DNA of 64,000 nt, taken from Gemmatimonas aurantiaca (GTDB taxonomy: Bacteria > Gemmatimonadota > Gemmatimonadetes > Gemmatimonadales > Gemmatimonadaceae). The DNA is taken from contig NZ_JBBCJO010000011.1 in assembly GCF_037190085.1 (NCBI RefSeq), forward strand, positions 218,750 to 282,749, read 5' to 3'. A program made the translations under genes and the position numbers. The notes beneath the pieces were generated by a model, which had not been told where the DNA came from, did no database searches, and was given only the letters and a program-made list of their open reading frames with translations. Shown here piece after piece: positions 42,907 through 51,401 of the stretch. Numbering within the stretch: position 1 is the stretch's first letter; the number at the start of each line of letters is the position of its first letter.

Positions 42907-44610
42907 TTACGGCGAGCCTTGCCGAACCGTGGGAGCGGGCGGTTTCTGCACGGTCACCACCACCACACTTGGCTTGCCCTGGGCGCGGTTGTTGCTGTCC
43001 ACGGCCTGCAGTGTGAGACGGGCCGTGCCCAGCGAGATGCCCTGCACGTTCACCTGTGTGGAGGTCACCACGGCCTGGCCGATGGCCACACCCGGGAAAT
43101 CGCTGGACACGAGAACATTGCGCCCGATGAGTGTGCGGCCCTGCGCGTCCTTGAGCTGGATGGCGAAGGCGCTGGAGGTGCCCACGTTCACCGTGAAGGT
43201 GTCCGCCACCACGATGGTGTCGACGGGCACCTGCTGGATGATCACGTTGGCCTGCCCCACGCGGTTGTCCTGCGTGGCGATCGCGGAGATGGTCACGGTG
43301 CCCGCGGCGATCGCGGTCACGAGGCCCGTCTGCAAGACGGTGGCCCGTGACGGATCGCTGGTGGTCCATTCGATCGGACGATCGCTCACCTCGGCGCCCG
43401 TGGAGTCGGTCATCGTCACGCGCAGTTGCGTGGTCTGCCCTTCGGTCACGGTGCTCTGGAGGGGCGTGATGATCACGGTGGATAGCGGGATCTTCGTGAC
43501 CGTCAGCGTCGCGGTGTCGGAGACCCCTTCGGCGGTGACGATGACGCGGCCCGAGCCGAGCGTGAGGCCGGTGACTTCACCCAACTGGCTCACGCGCAGC
43601 ACGGTGGGATCGGTCGTGCGCCAGGTGACCGTACGACCGGCGGGGATCGCACCACCCACCGAGTCGATGAGGCCATACTGCATCACGCGGGACAGGCCGA
43701 GTCGGACGGAGCCGACCTTGGGCTGGATGATGACCTTGTCGATGCGGGCATCCACTGCTTCGACCGTCATGATGCAGTTGGCCGTCGGGTTGTCCGCCGA
43801 CGCTGCGGTGATGGTCGTGGTGCCGGCCTTGCGCGTGGTCACGAGGCCGCTTTGTGAAACCGTGGCCACCACTTCATTGCTGCTGGTCCAGACGAGGGAC
43901 CGGCCGGTGACCGGCAGTGAGGTGTTTGCCGAATCGAGCAGCGTGATCGTGGGCTGCACACTCTGCGACACGGTCACCTTGCTGCTGGTTGGCGCCAGGC
44001 GGCATCCGATGACGGGAATGCGCGTGACTTTGACCAACGCCTGTCCCGTGGCCTGATCCGCTTCCGCGGTGATCACGGCATCCCCCGCACTGACCGCCGC
44101 GAGGTTGCCGTTCTGGTCGACCGAGACGATGGCCGAATTGCTCGAACCCCAGCGGAACGTGCGGCCGGAGATGACGAGGCCCTGCGCATTGCGCGCCACG
44201 GCCGTGAGCTGACGGGTGTTCGTTTCACGCAGCGTGAGCGTGCTCGGCGTGACCGTCACCGAATTTGCCGCTTCGGGTGTCACGGTCACCGCCACCGATG
44301 CGGACTTGCCGTTCGCTTCCGCCGACACGGTGGTCACACCGACAGCCACGGCAATCACGTTGCCTTCGCTCGTCACCGTGGCCACGGCCGTATTGGCCGA
44401 GGAAAAGGCCGGCTTCTTGTTGCGGATGGTGTTCCCGTCGCAGTCGAACGCGGTGGCGACGACCTGCGCCGAGCCGTTCACCGGCAACGACAGGGAAATG
44501 GGTGCGACGGTGACCGAGCAGGCCTGCTTCGGCTTGAGATCGAGGCAGCCGCCGAGCGCGGCCAGCATCAGCAGGGCCGCCGACGCACCGGCGCGTCGGG
44601 AGCGTGACAT
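42907..44610 (-). CDS. Lipoprotein with tandem bacterial Ig-like (Big_2) domains
   Basis: About 567 aa from the ATG at 44610, which gives a lipoprotein signal (RSRRAGASAALLMLAALGGC, lipid-anchored Cys); ATGs at 44634 and 44652 are alternatives. The rest is six or so repeats of about 85-95 residues with the Big_2 pattern: V-x-P-x3-L, V-x-W-x-S-S/T-x-x-x-x-A-T-V, G-x-V-x-x-x-x-x-G-x-x-x-I-x-A. Examples are VSVDQNGNLAAVSAGDAVIT and ATVSQSGLVTTRKAGTTTI. Such proteins decorate the outer membrane and mediate adhesion or matrix contacts. The protein ends in a Pro-rich tail. Confidence 0.88.
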   Translation of the reverse strand: MSRSRRAGASAALLMLAALGGCLDLKPKQACSVTVAPISLSLPVNGSAQVVATAFDCDGNTIRNKKPAFSSANTAVATVTSEGNVIAVAVGVTTVSAEANGKSASVAVTVTPEAANSVTVTPSTLTLRETNTRQLTAVARNAQGLVISGRTFRWGSSNSAIVSVDQNGNLAAVSAGDAVITAEADQATGQALVKVTRIPVIGCRLAPTSSKVTVSQSVQPTITLLDSANTSLPVTGRSLVWTSSNEVVATVSQSGLVTTRKAGTTTITAASADNPTANCIMTVEAVDARIDKVIIQPKVGSVRLGLSRVMQYGLIDSVGGAIPAGRTVTWRTTDPTVLRVSQLGEVTGLTLGSGRVIVTAEGVSDTATLTVTKIPLSTVIITPLQSTVTEGQTTQLRVTMTDSTGAEVSDRPIEWTTSDPSRATVLQTGLVTAIAAGTVTISAIATQDNRVGQANVIIQQVPVDTIVVADTFTVNVGTSSAFAIQLKDAQGRTLIGRNVLVSSDFPGVAIGQAVVTSTQVNVQGISLGTARLTLQAVDSNNRAQGKPSVVVVTVQKPPAPTVRQGSP

Positions 44611-44651
44611 CACGTGGGGGGCTGCGACCCGCATGCAGGTCCGTCCTGTCA

Positions 44652-44894
44652 TCAAAAGAAGTTGAGAAGGGAGATCGACGATCGTGTACGACGGTCGTCG
44701 GTGGACTCCCCGGAAATTTCTGGCACCGGGCGCGAAAACACTGTGAGGCACCGCACCAGGTCGTGATCAGAGGACGCCTCGTGACCGGCGGCCGTAACCG
44801 CCGCGAATCGTCACAGTCCCGGCACGCCCTCCGGCACAACCTGACTGGCCGGGCGTGGCCGGGCAAGCGGCCCCACCTGCTACTTTTCTCTCCG
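44652..44894. promoter_or_regulatory. Divergent intergenic region
   Basis: About 240 bases between the Ig-domain lipoprotein (-) and the glycosyltransferase (+). It must hold promoters for both. No operator-like palindrome or confident -35/-10 pair is visible. Confidence 0.35.
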
Positions 44895-46547
44895 ATGCAG
44901 ACCCCGGCTTCCGCGGCGCGTTCCCTCCACTCTCCCGGCCCTTCCGGTGAAGCCTCTCGCGCAGGCTTCTACGACGTGTCGTCCGACTGGCGACAGGCGA
45001 TCGGCTGGGTGATCGGTGCGTTGCTGTTACGGACCCTGTTGTCGGTGCTCGTCCCGCTGCTGCCCGACGAGACGTACTACTGGGAATGGTCGCGTCGGCT
45101 CGCGGCTGGATATTTCGACCATCCCCCGGGTATCGCGGGGTTGATTGCGATCGGAACGGCCCTGGCGGGCCCGACCGTGGCTGGCGTGCGCGCGGGGCCG
45201 GCGCTGGCGGCCCTGCTCACACATCTGGCGGCGGTGGCTTGCGCCTGGCATCTGGCCGGCCGCGGCCTGGCAGGGGCGCGGGCCGCCCGCCGCGCGGCGC
45301 AGCTGGTGGCGCTGCTGCCCATCGCCACGCTGGGGCTGGTGCTGGCCACACCCGACGCGTTGCTCTTCGCGGCGGCCATGATCGCGCTACTGGCCGTGGA
45401 ACGCGCCCTGGCCGCGCCCCTGCGTTCGCGGGCGTCGCTGGCCTGGTGGACCGCGGCCGGCATCGGCCTGGGCCTCGCGTTCGTGGCCAAGTACACCGCC
45501 GTGCTGCTGCCCATGGGGCTCGTCATCGCCTGTGTGGTCCATCCGGTGCTGCGCCGTCGCTTCGCTGAACCGGGGCCGTGGGTGGCCAGCGCGGTGGCCC
45601 TGCTGCTGTTTGCACCGGTGGTGTTCTGGAATGCCGCCAATGACTGGGTCTCATTCCGCTTTCAGCTGGGGCACGGGTTCACTCCCAGCGCACGCGGCAA
45701 TCCGCTGTCGCGCGAACTCGAGATGATTGGCGGACAGGCCGGGCTGGCGTCGCCCATCCTGTTCGTGCTGATGGCCATGGTGGTCTGGCTTGCCCTGCGC
45801 GACGGATGGCGTGCCCGTAACGCGGCAGCGGCCACCGATGCGCTCACCGATCCCGTCATCCGCCGCTTTGCGCTGGCGGTGATTGCGCTCGCGCCCCTCG
45901 TGTTCTTCGCCATCAGTGCCTGGCGTCGTTCGGTGGAAGCCAACTGGCCGGCGATGATCTATCCCGGTGCGATGATGCTGCTGGCCACCAGCGACCGCCC
46001 ATGGGCATTGGGGGCCTGGTGGCGGCGTGGGCTCTGGTTCGCGGCCGTGTTGCTGGCCGTGGTCACGCTGCAGGCGTGGCGTCCGGTGCTGCCACTCGTG
46101 CCACGCAAGGATCCCATCGCGCGGGCACACGGATGGACCACATTGGCGCGGGCCGTGGACAGCGTGCGCGCTGCGGCGTTTCCGGACACCGGCGTCCGCA
46201 CCTGGGTCGCGGCCGACCGGTATCAGGATGCGTCGGAACTCGCGTTCCACCTCGTTGGCCAGCCCGTCGCGTTTGCTCTCAACCTCGGCGGCCGCACCAA
46301 TCAGTACGACGTATGGCCCAATGCGTGGCAGCGCATCCGTCCGGATGACGGGCTCGTGGCTGTGTTCGATGCCGATGCCAAGGGCGATTCTCTCGCGACT
46401 CTGGTGGGTGGCTGGTTCGATCATCGGCAGCAGGGACCCACGGTCTCGCTGCAACGCAACGGCGGCGAGATTACCACGCGTCGCATCTGGGTGTATCGTA
46501 CCGCCCGCGTCGTGCCTCGCGAGCACCCCGCGCCATTGGCACCCTGA
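44895..46547 (+). CDS. GT39/ArnT-like membrane glycosyltransferase
   Basis: 550 aa from the ATG at 44895. About 10-11 membrane helices. The first luminal loop carries the catalytic-type motif PDETYYWEWSRRLAAGYFDHPP (Asp-Glu pair), typical of the PMT_2 / dolichyl-phosphate-mannose-dependent family that uses polyprenyl-phosphate sugars on the periplasmic side. The C-terminal 130 residues form a soluble domain (TWVAADRYQDASELAFHLVG, ending RTARVV). Acceptor unknown; lipid A, glycolipid or protein are possible. Confidence 0.88.
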   Translation: MQTPASAARSLHSPGPSGEASRAGFYDVSSDWRQAIGWVIGALLLRTLLSVLVPLLPDETYYWEWSRRLAAGYFDHPPGIAGLIAIGTALAGPTVAGVRAGPALAALLTHLAAVACAWHLAGRGLAGARAARRAAQLVALLPIATLGLVLATPDALLFAAAMIALLAVERALAAPLRSRASLAWWTAAGIGLGLAFVAKYTAVLLPMGLVIACVVHPVLRRRFAEPGPWVASAVALLLFAPVVFWNAANDWVSFRFQLGHGFTPSARGNPLSRELEMIGGQAGLASPILFVLMAMVVWLALRDGWRARNAAAATDALTDPVIRRFALAVIALAPLVFFAISAWRRSVEANWPAMIYPGAMMLLATSDRPWALGAWWRRGLWFAAVLLAVVTLQAWRPVLPLVPRKDPIARAHGWTTLARAVDSVRAAAFPDTGVRTWVAADRYQDASELAFHLVGQPVAFALNLGGRTNQYDVWPNAWQRIRPDDGLVAVFDADAKGDSLATLVGGWFDHRQQGPTVSLQRNGGEITTRRIWVYRTARVVPREHPAPLAP

Positions 46548-46612
46548 TGCATCCGGATGCATCCTGGTGCATCCTGGTGCCTCTTCGTGCCTCCCGATGC
46601 ACGCGACTTCGG
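46548..46612. repeat. Degenerate gatgcatcctg-type tandem repeat
   Basis: Immediately after the glycosyltransferase stop lie repeated units of the type gatgcatcc(g/t)g(g/a)tgc. Roughly five decaying copies end at gatgcacgcg. It contains short palindromes (atgcat, tgcatccggatgca) and separates the gene from crcB. Confidence 0.65.
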
Positions 46613-46626
46613 ATGTACACGATCTC

Positions 46627-47022
46627 ATGACCCCATCTCTCAGTCTGTCCGCGGTGCTCGTCGTGGCACTCGGTGGTGCGCTTGGCTCGATGGCCCGCTA
46701 TGTCGCCGGTGTACTGCTGATGCCGGCGAGTGGGGGATTTCCCGTGGGGACGCTGGTCGTGAACGTGCTGGGTGCCTTCCTCATCGGTCTCTTCGCGCGA
46801 CTGGCCATCACGTCCGAATCGGAACAGTTGCTGCGGCTGGCGCTCACGACGGGCTTCTGCGGAGGCTTCACCACGTTCTCCACGCTCAGCGCCGAAACGC
46901 TCACCCTGGTGCAGGAGGGGCGTACCGCGCGCGCCGTGCTCTACATCGCCTGTAGTCTCGTGCTGGGACTCGGTGCCACTGCGCTCGGCCTCCTCATCGT
47001 GAAGCCGCGCATGCAGCCGTGA
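46627..47022 (+). CDS. crcB: Fluoride channel CrcB (Fluc)
   Basis: 131 aa with four membrane helices. Family motifs GGALGSMARY, VGTLVVNVLGAFLIG and TTGFCGGFTTFSTLSAE (the fluoride-path TTFST segment) are complete. Fluc channels export fluoride as dual-topology homodimers; a single gene, as here, is the common arrangement. No fluoride (crcB) riboswitch could be recognised upstream, where a repeat lies instead. ATG 46597 is a possible longer start. Confidence 0.94.
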   Translation: MTPSLSLSAVLVVALGGALGSMARYVAGVLLMPASGGFPVGTLVVNVLGAFLIGLFARLAITSESEQLLRLALTTGFCGGFTTFSTLSAETLTLVQEGRTARAVLYIACSLVLGLGATALGLLIVKPRMQP

Positions 47023-47131
47023 ACCGCTAAGAACAGTCAAGAACCTCCGTGAACCGTCGGAAAACGTCGCACACGGCTGTGAGCATCCACGCGACCCGTG
47101 CTTCCTTTGCCGTTCCCCGATCCGTCGAACG

Positions 47132-48532
47132 ATGACCATGCCTACCATTCCTGCCGATCTCGCCGCGTGGTGCACTGCCAACGACCAGCACGCGCTCGAC
47201 GAACTGTTCGCGCTGCTGCGCATCCCGTCGGTGTCGGCGCGCTCGGAACACAAAAATGACTGCGCAGCGGCGGCCCGGTTCGTGGCCGACGGACTCACGC
47301 GCATCGGCTTCACCGCCACCATCGAGCCCACGCCCGGTCATCCCATCGTCGTGGGGGAATGGCGGGGCGCCGGCTCCAACGCGCCTACGTTGCTCATCTA
47401 CGGACACTACGATGTGCAGCCGGCCGAACCGCTGGAGCTGTGGACCTCACCGGCGTTCGAACCCACCATCCGCGACGGCCGCATCTACGCACGTGGCTCG
47501 GTCGACGACAAGGGACAGTTGCATCTGCACCTGAGAGCGCTCGAAGCCCATCTGGCGGTACGGGGCACGTTGCCGGTGAATGTCATCGTGCTGGCGGAAG
47601 GGGAAGAGGAAGTCGGCAGCGCGAACCTCGAAGCGTTTCTCGAACGCGAGAAGACACGCCTGGCCTGCGATGCCGTCGTCATCTCCGATTCCACCATGTT
47701 CGCGCCCGGCATCCCGAGCATTCTCTCGTCACTGCGCGGCATGGCCTATCTGGAGATCAACGTGCAGGGAGCCCAAGGCGATCTGCACAGCGGCATGTAC
47801 GGCGGCGCCGTCGTGAATCCGGCCATGGCGCTCGCGCGCATCCTGACCACCATGCACGATGCCGACGGACGCATCGCGATTCCGGGATTCTACGACGATG
47901 TCCGTCCGTTCCCCGATCATGTGCGCGCAGCGATGCGCGAACTGCCGTTCAGCGATGCCCAGCTCATGCACGAGGTGGGTGTCACCGCGCTCGGAGGTGA
48001 AGCCGGCTACACCACGCTCGAGCGGTTGTGGACGCGTCCTACCTGCGAAGTGAATGGACTGCTCAGCGGTTACACCGGTGAAGGCGCCAAGACCGTGCTG
48101 CCGGCAAAATCGATGGCCAAAGTGAGTTTCCGACTCGTGCCCGATCAGGATCCGGCGGTGATCGCCGCGCTCGTGGACGCGCATGTTCAGCGTGTGGCGC
48201 CGCCCGGTGTGTCGGTCACGGTCGAATATCTGCATGGCGGACGTCCGTGGCGGGCCGATCTGCAGGGACCGATCATCGAAGCCGGCAAACTCGCGCTCGA
48301 AGCCGCGTTCGGACGGGCGCCCGTCATCACGGGGGAAGGGGGCAGTATTCCCGTGGTCGGGGATTTTGAACGCATCCTCGGGGCACCGGTGCTGCTCATG
48401 GGTTTCGGGCTGCCCGGCGAGAACGCGCATGCGCCCGACGAGTGGATTGCCGTCGCGAACTACCAGACCGGCATACGCGCGGCGGCGGCACTTTACGAAG
48501 AGTACCGCCGCCAGCACATCCCTGGTTCATGA
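47132..48532 (+). CDS. M20-family dipeptidase/carboxypeptidase
   Basis: 466 aa. Zinc peptidase of the M20 family (dipeptidase type, CNDP-like). Metal-binding and catalytic motifs: LLIYGHYDVQPAEP with His and Asp, ARGSVDDKGQ with the bridging Asp, LAEGEEEVGS with the catalytic Glu pair, and a C-terminal ENAHAPDEWI with the last His ligand. The dimerisation (lid) domain is inserted at about residues 205-345. It has no signal peptide, so it acts on cytoplasmic peptides. Length is normal for the group. Confidence 0.93.
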   Translation: MTMPTIPADLAAWCTANDQHALDELFALLRIPSVSARSEHKNDCAAAARFVADGLTRIGFTATIEPTPGHPIVVGEWRGAGSNAPTLLIYGHYDVQPAEPLELWTSPAFEPTIRDGRIYARGSVDDKGQLHLHLRALEAHLAVRGTLPVNVIVLAEGEEEVGSANLEAFLEREKTRLACDAVVISDSTMFAPGIPSILSSLRGMAYLEINVQGAQGDLHSGMYGGAVVNPAMALARILTTMHDADGRIAIPGFYDDVRPFPDHVRAAMRELPFSDAQLMHEVGVTALGGEAGYTTLERLWTRPTCEVNGLLSGYTGEGAKTVLPAKSMAKVSFRLVPDQDPAVIAALVDAHVQRVAPPGVSVTVEYLHGGRPWRADLQGPIIEAGKLALEAAFGRAPVITGEGGSIPVVGDFERILGAPVLLMGFGLPGENAHAPDEWIAVANYQTGIRAAAALYEEYRRQHIPGS

Positions 48533-48578
48533 ATCACCCGTAGTCACGGCAATCATCTGTGACGTGCCGGGTTCTGCG

Positions 48579-48613
48579 CACGGGGGGGGCGTGCAATCGC
48601 ACGCCCCCCCGTG
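48579..48613. terminator. Bidirectional GC hairpin terminator
   Basis: Stem of 15 pairs: cac-ggggggg-cgtgc at 48579-48594 (one bulged g) pairs with gcacg-ccccccc-gtg at 48599-48613 around an aatc loop. It lies between the convergent M20 peptidase and chemoreceptor genes. No T-run follows, so strength rests on the stem. Confidence 0.75.
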
Positions 48614-48652
48614 TCATTCATCGTCATTGCATCGGTTCAGAATTGCATCGGC

Positions 48653-50842
48653 TCAGAACGAGCCCAGAATGTCGTCCGAGGAGTCCTCGTCGAACGGAAT
48701 GAGCGCGGCGGCATTCACCGGAAACACATCGTCCGTTGCTCCATGGCTCGCACCATTCGCCGACGCGGTGGCCCGGGTATTCTTCGCCTTGCTCCGGGGC
48801 GCCGCAGCGCTGCGGGCCTTGCTGCCGCCGCGTGACGCGCTCGGCGGCACCGGCGGCGCACTCACCGCCGCCCGGCGCGTCGAGGCCGACGTCGGTGCGA
48901 CCAGCGGAGCCGAGACCGACTCCACACGCGTCTGACCGAGCTCGAACTGCGAGGCCAGATCCTGCATCTCCGCCGACTGCGCCGAGAGTTCCGCCGCGGC
49001 GCTGGCCGACTCTTCGGCGTTGGCCGCCGTACGCTGCGTCAGTCCGCTGATCTGCGACATCGCCACCGTCACTTCGGCCAGCTCCTTCTCCTGCTCCACC
49101 GCGCCCTCGGCGATGTTGTTCATGATCGTCGCCGCGCGCTGCACACCGGTGCGGATCTCTTCGAGACGACGGGTCACGCTCTCGTTGAGTTGCACGCCGG
49201 TTTCGGCCTTCTGCACCGATTCCTCGATGAGCGTGGCCGTGTTGCGTGACGCTTCGGCGCTGCGCAGGGCGAGCGCCCGCACTTCCTCGGCGACCACCGC
49301 GAAACCGCGGCCCGCATCGCCGGCGCGTGCCGCTTCGACGGCGGCATTGAGTGCCAGCAGGTTCGTCTGGAACGCGATCTCGTCGATCGTCTTGACGATC
49401 TTCGCCGTCGCGTCGGCCGAGCGCTTGATCTCGGTCACGGCATCGGCGAGTGCGGTCATGCGCTCCACACCCTGTTCGGTCGTTTCCGTCACCTTCACCA
49501 TCGCCGTGCGCGCCTCGTTGGCGTCGGCGGCGTTGGCCTTCGTGCGTTCGTCCACCACGGCGATGCGGTTCGAGACCTGATCGATCGCGCCGGCCTGATC
49601 GGCCGCGCCGCTGGCCAGCTCCTGGCTGCCGTCGCCGATTTCGCGGGCCGCCGAATTCACCTGGCTGATCGCCTGGCTCAGCGAGGCGAAGACTTCCGAG
49701 ATGTTCTCCAGCGCGGCGTTGAGCGACTCCTTGATGGCCGCGTGCTCGCCGACGTAGTTGCCCTTCACACGCGCCGAGAGATCCTTGGCCGCGACGCGGG
49801 CGAGTACCTGCTTGGCTTCGGCGATCGGTTCGATGACCGCATCGAGCGTGGAGTTCGTGCCGCCGACCAGCTCCGCGTACGCACCACGGAAACGATCGGG
49901 GTTGCCGCGCTTCGACAGGTCGCCGTGTTTCGCGGCGTCGATGACCACATTGATCTCACTCACCACCCCCTGCAGCGTATCCGTCGCGCCGTTGATGCTG
50001 CGCGAGAGCACGTCGTGTTCCGAGCGCACCTCCACCTTGGCGCTCAGATCGCCGGTGGCCAGACGATCGGCCGCATGGGCCACACCGCCGATGTACGACA
50101 GCATGCCGCGGAACGCTTCACCGAGTTCGCCGATCTCGTCCTTCGAGTTGATGTCGACGGTGAGGTCGATCTTGCCGCGCGCGATGTCCCGGCCGGTGTC
50201 CGACAGCGTACGCATCGCGCCGATGATGCTGGTGAGCGTGCCCCACGCCAGCACCGCCAGTGCGCCGAGGGCCACCACCAGGATGGCGCTCGTGCTGTAG
50301 AAGGACGTGCTCTGCAGACCGGTCGCGGTATCGAAGGACGTGTTGATCTGTTCGTTGCGCGCCTGCAACTCCGTATTGAGTTGCTTGGTCAGCTCTGCGT
50401 ACTTGGTCTTCGCGGACGTCGTGCCACCCATCATGTCTTCCATCGAGCCGGTGATCATGCCGAAGCTCGAAGCCTTCATGGCCGCGGCGTATTCCTTGAA
50501 CTGCTGATGGACCTTCAGGACGGCTGCCGAATCCGCCGTGGCGTTGTGCGACAGGGAGTCATTGACGAGCGCGAACTTCCGGACGATCGAGTCCGCCGCC
50601 GTGATGGCCGCGGTGTCACTCGCGGCGACGGCGTCACGTACGGTTCGCTGGTACAACTCGAGCAACGCGAGCTGCTGACGGCTCTGCTCCAGGGCCGGCG
50701 AATAGTCGTTACGGATGGTGGTCAGCTCGGACTGTGCGCGGCGACCGAGGACGATCGTCGTGCCAAGGGTGATGAGGAAGCCGAGCGCGGCCACCACGGG
50801 GAGGGCCAGAATCTTGGCCCGCAGAGTCAAGGTACGAAACAT
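48653..50842 (-). CDS. Methyl-accepting chemotaxis protein
   Basis: 729 aa. First membrane helix at about 10-32, a periplasmic helical sensor domain (about 33-185, rich in D/A/S helices, four-helix-bundle type), second helix about 186-207. A HAMP domain follows (to about 260), with a further HAMP-like stretch before the signalling domain. The MCP signalling hairpin tip is intact: EIAFQTNLLALNAAVEAARA, then GDAGRGFAVVAEEVRALA near 480-525. The C-terminal 100 residues are Ser/Ala/Lys-rich and disordered and end DDILGSF; no NWETF-type CheR-tether is seen. No che genes are nearby. Confidence 0.92.
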   Translation of the reverse strand: MFRTLTLRAKILALPVVAALGFLITLGTTIVLGRRAQSELTTIRNDYSPALEQSRQQLALLELYQRTVRDAVAASDTAAITAADSIVRKFALVNDSLSHNATADSAAVLKVHQQFKEYAAAMKASSFGMITGSMEDMMGGTTSAKTKYAELTKQLNTELQARNEQINTSFDTATGLQSTSFYSTSAILVVALGALAVLAWGTLTSIIGAMRTLSDTGRDIARGKIDLTVDINSKDEIGELGEAFRGMLSYIGGVAHAADRLATGDLSAKVEVRSEHDVLSRSINGATDTLQGVVSEINVVIDAAKHGDLSKRGNPDRFRGAYAELVGGTNSTLDAVIEPIAEAKQVLARVAAKDLSARVKGNYVGEHAAIKESLNAALENISEVFASLSQAISQVNSAAREIGDGSQELASGAADQAGAIDQVSNRIAVVDERTKANAADANEARTAMVKVTETTEQGVERMTALADAVTEIKRSADATAKIVKTIDEIAFQTNLLALNAAVEAARAGDAGRGFAVVAEEVRALALRSAEASRNTATLIEESVQKAETGVQLNESVTRRLEEIRTGVQRAATIMNNIAEGAVEQEKELAEVTVAMSQISGLTQRTAANAEESASAAAELSAQSAEMQDLASQFELGQTRVESVSAPLVAPTSASTRRAAVSAPPVPPSASRGGSKARSAAAPRSKAKNTRATASANGASHGATDDVFPVNAAALIPFDEDSSDDILGSF

Positions 50843-50992
50843 GGATTCGCTTCAAGGGACGCCAGGGAGGGCACGGACGTCGTCGTCCGACACGGCACAG
50901 TGAGGGGTATCGGACCAAGGCCTGACGCACTTGAGAAAAACGGATGGAGTGTCACGTGGCGGGCACGGGTGTCACGCCCGGGTTCTGACTTG

Positions 50993-51314
50993 CAGAGGTC
51001 CGATATCAGAGATCAGTCGGTCAGAACTGAGACGGCGATCGAATGATGAGAGATCAGACAACCACGAGGTCAGAAGTCTGAGCACTGGCGGTCGAGGGTA
51101 TCGTGCGCGCCACCGGCCCCGCTGGCCGGGCCTGCGGCCCGGGCGCCCGCAGGGTCCCTCGGGGCGCGAAGCGCCCCGCAAAACACCGCCCCTTCGCGTC
51201 AGTACCCAGCCCGCCGGCGAAGTGCTCGGACCTCTGATTTCGTTGTTGTCTGATCTCTCATCATTCGATCGCCGTCTCAGTTCTGACCTACTGATCTCTC
51301 ACCTCTGACCTCTG
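50993..51314. repeat. Inverted-repeat element with 68-bp arms
   Basis: Left arm 50993-51060 and right arm 51247-51314 are reverse complements with five mismatches; the inner 42 bases are identical. Weaker complementarity continues inward for about 30 bases (51061-51092 with about 51213-51246). The spacer is GC-rich and holds its own hairpins, including ggggcgc-gaa-gcgcccc at 51161-51177. The arms repeat tcaga/gatcag motifs many times. There is no ORF and no clear target-site duplication, so it could be a MITE-like element, a very stable RNA hairpin or a protein-binding array. Confidence 0.85.
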
Positions 51315-51349
51315 AGAATCAGATGTCTGACCCGTATTCCCCAAAGCAA

Positions 51350-51380
51350 AGCGGGCAGCCGTCCCTGACGTCTGCCCGCT
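51350..51380 (-). terminator. Terminator downstream of rho
   Basis: On the minus strand a 9-bp stem (agcgggcag/ctgcccgct) with a 13-base loop is followed by ttgctttgg. It starts about 22 bases after the rho stop codon. Confidence 0.65.
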
Positions 51381-51401
51381 GCTCCATCCGACCGCGGTCG
51401 C

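Larger units (their letters stand above)
50843..51401. other. Gene-free 559-base region between rho and the chemoreceptor
   Basis: No protein-like frame is seen. Contents, in order: the chemoreceptor upstream region, a 68-bp inverted-repeat element (listed separately), and the rho terminator. The centre has dense secondary structure and very high GC. Confidence 0.7.

Noticed and set aside
46548..46626. Possible fluoride riboswitch before crcB
   Set aside because: The conserved core of the crcB RNA motif is not present; the stretch is a degenerate tandem repeat.
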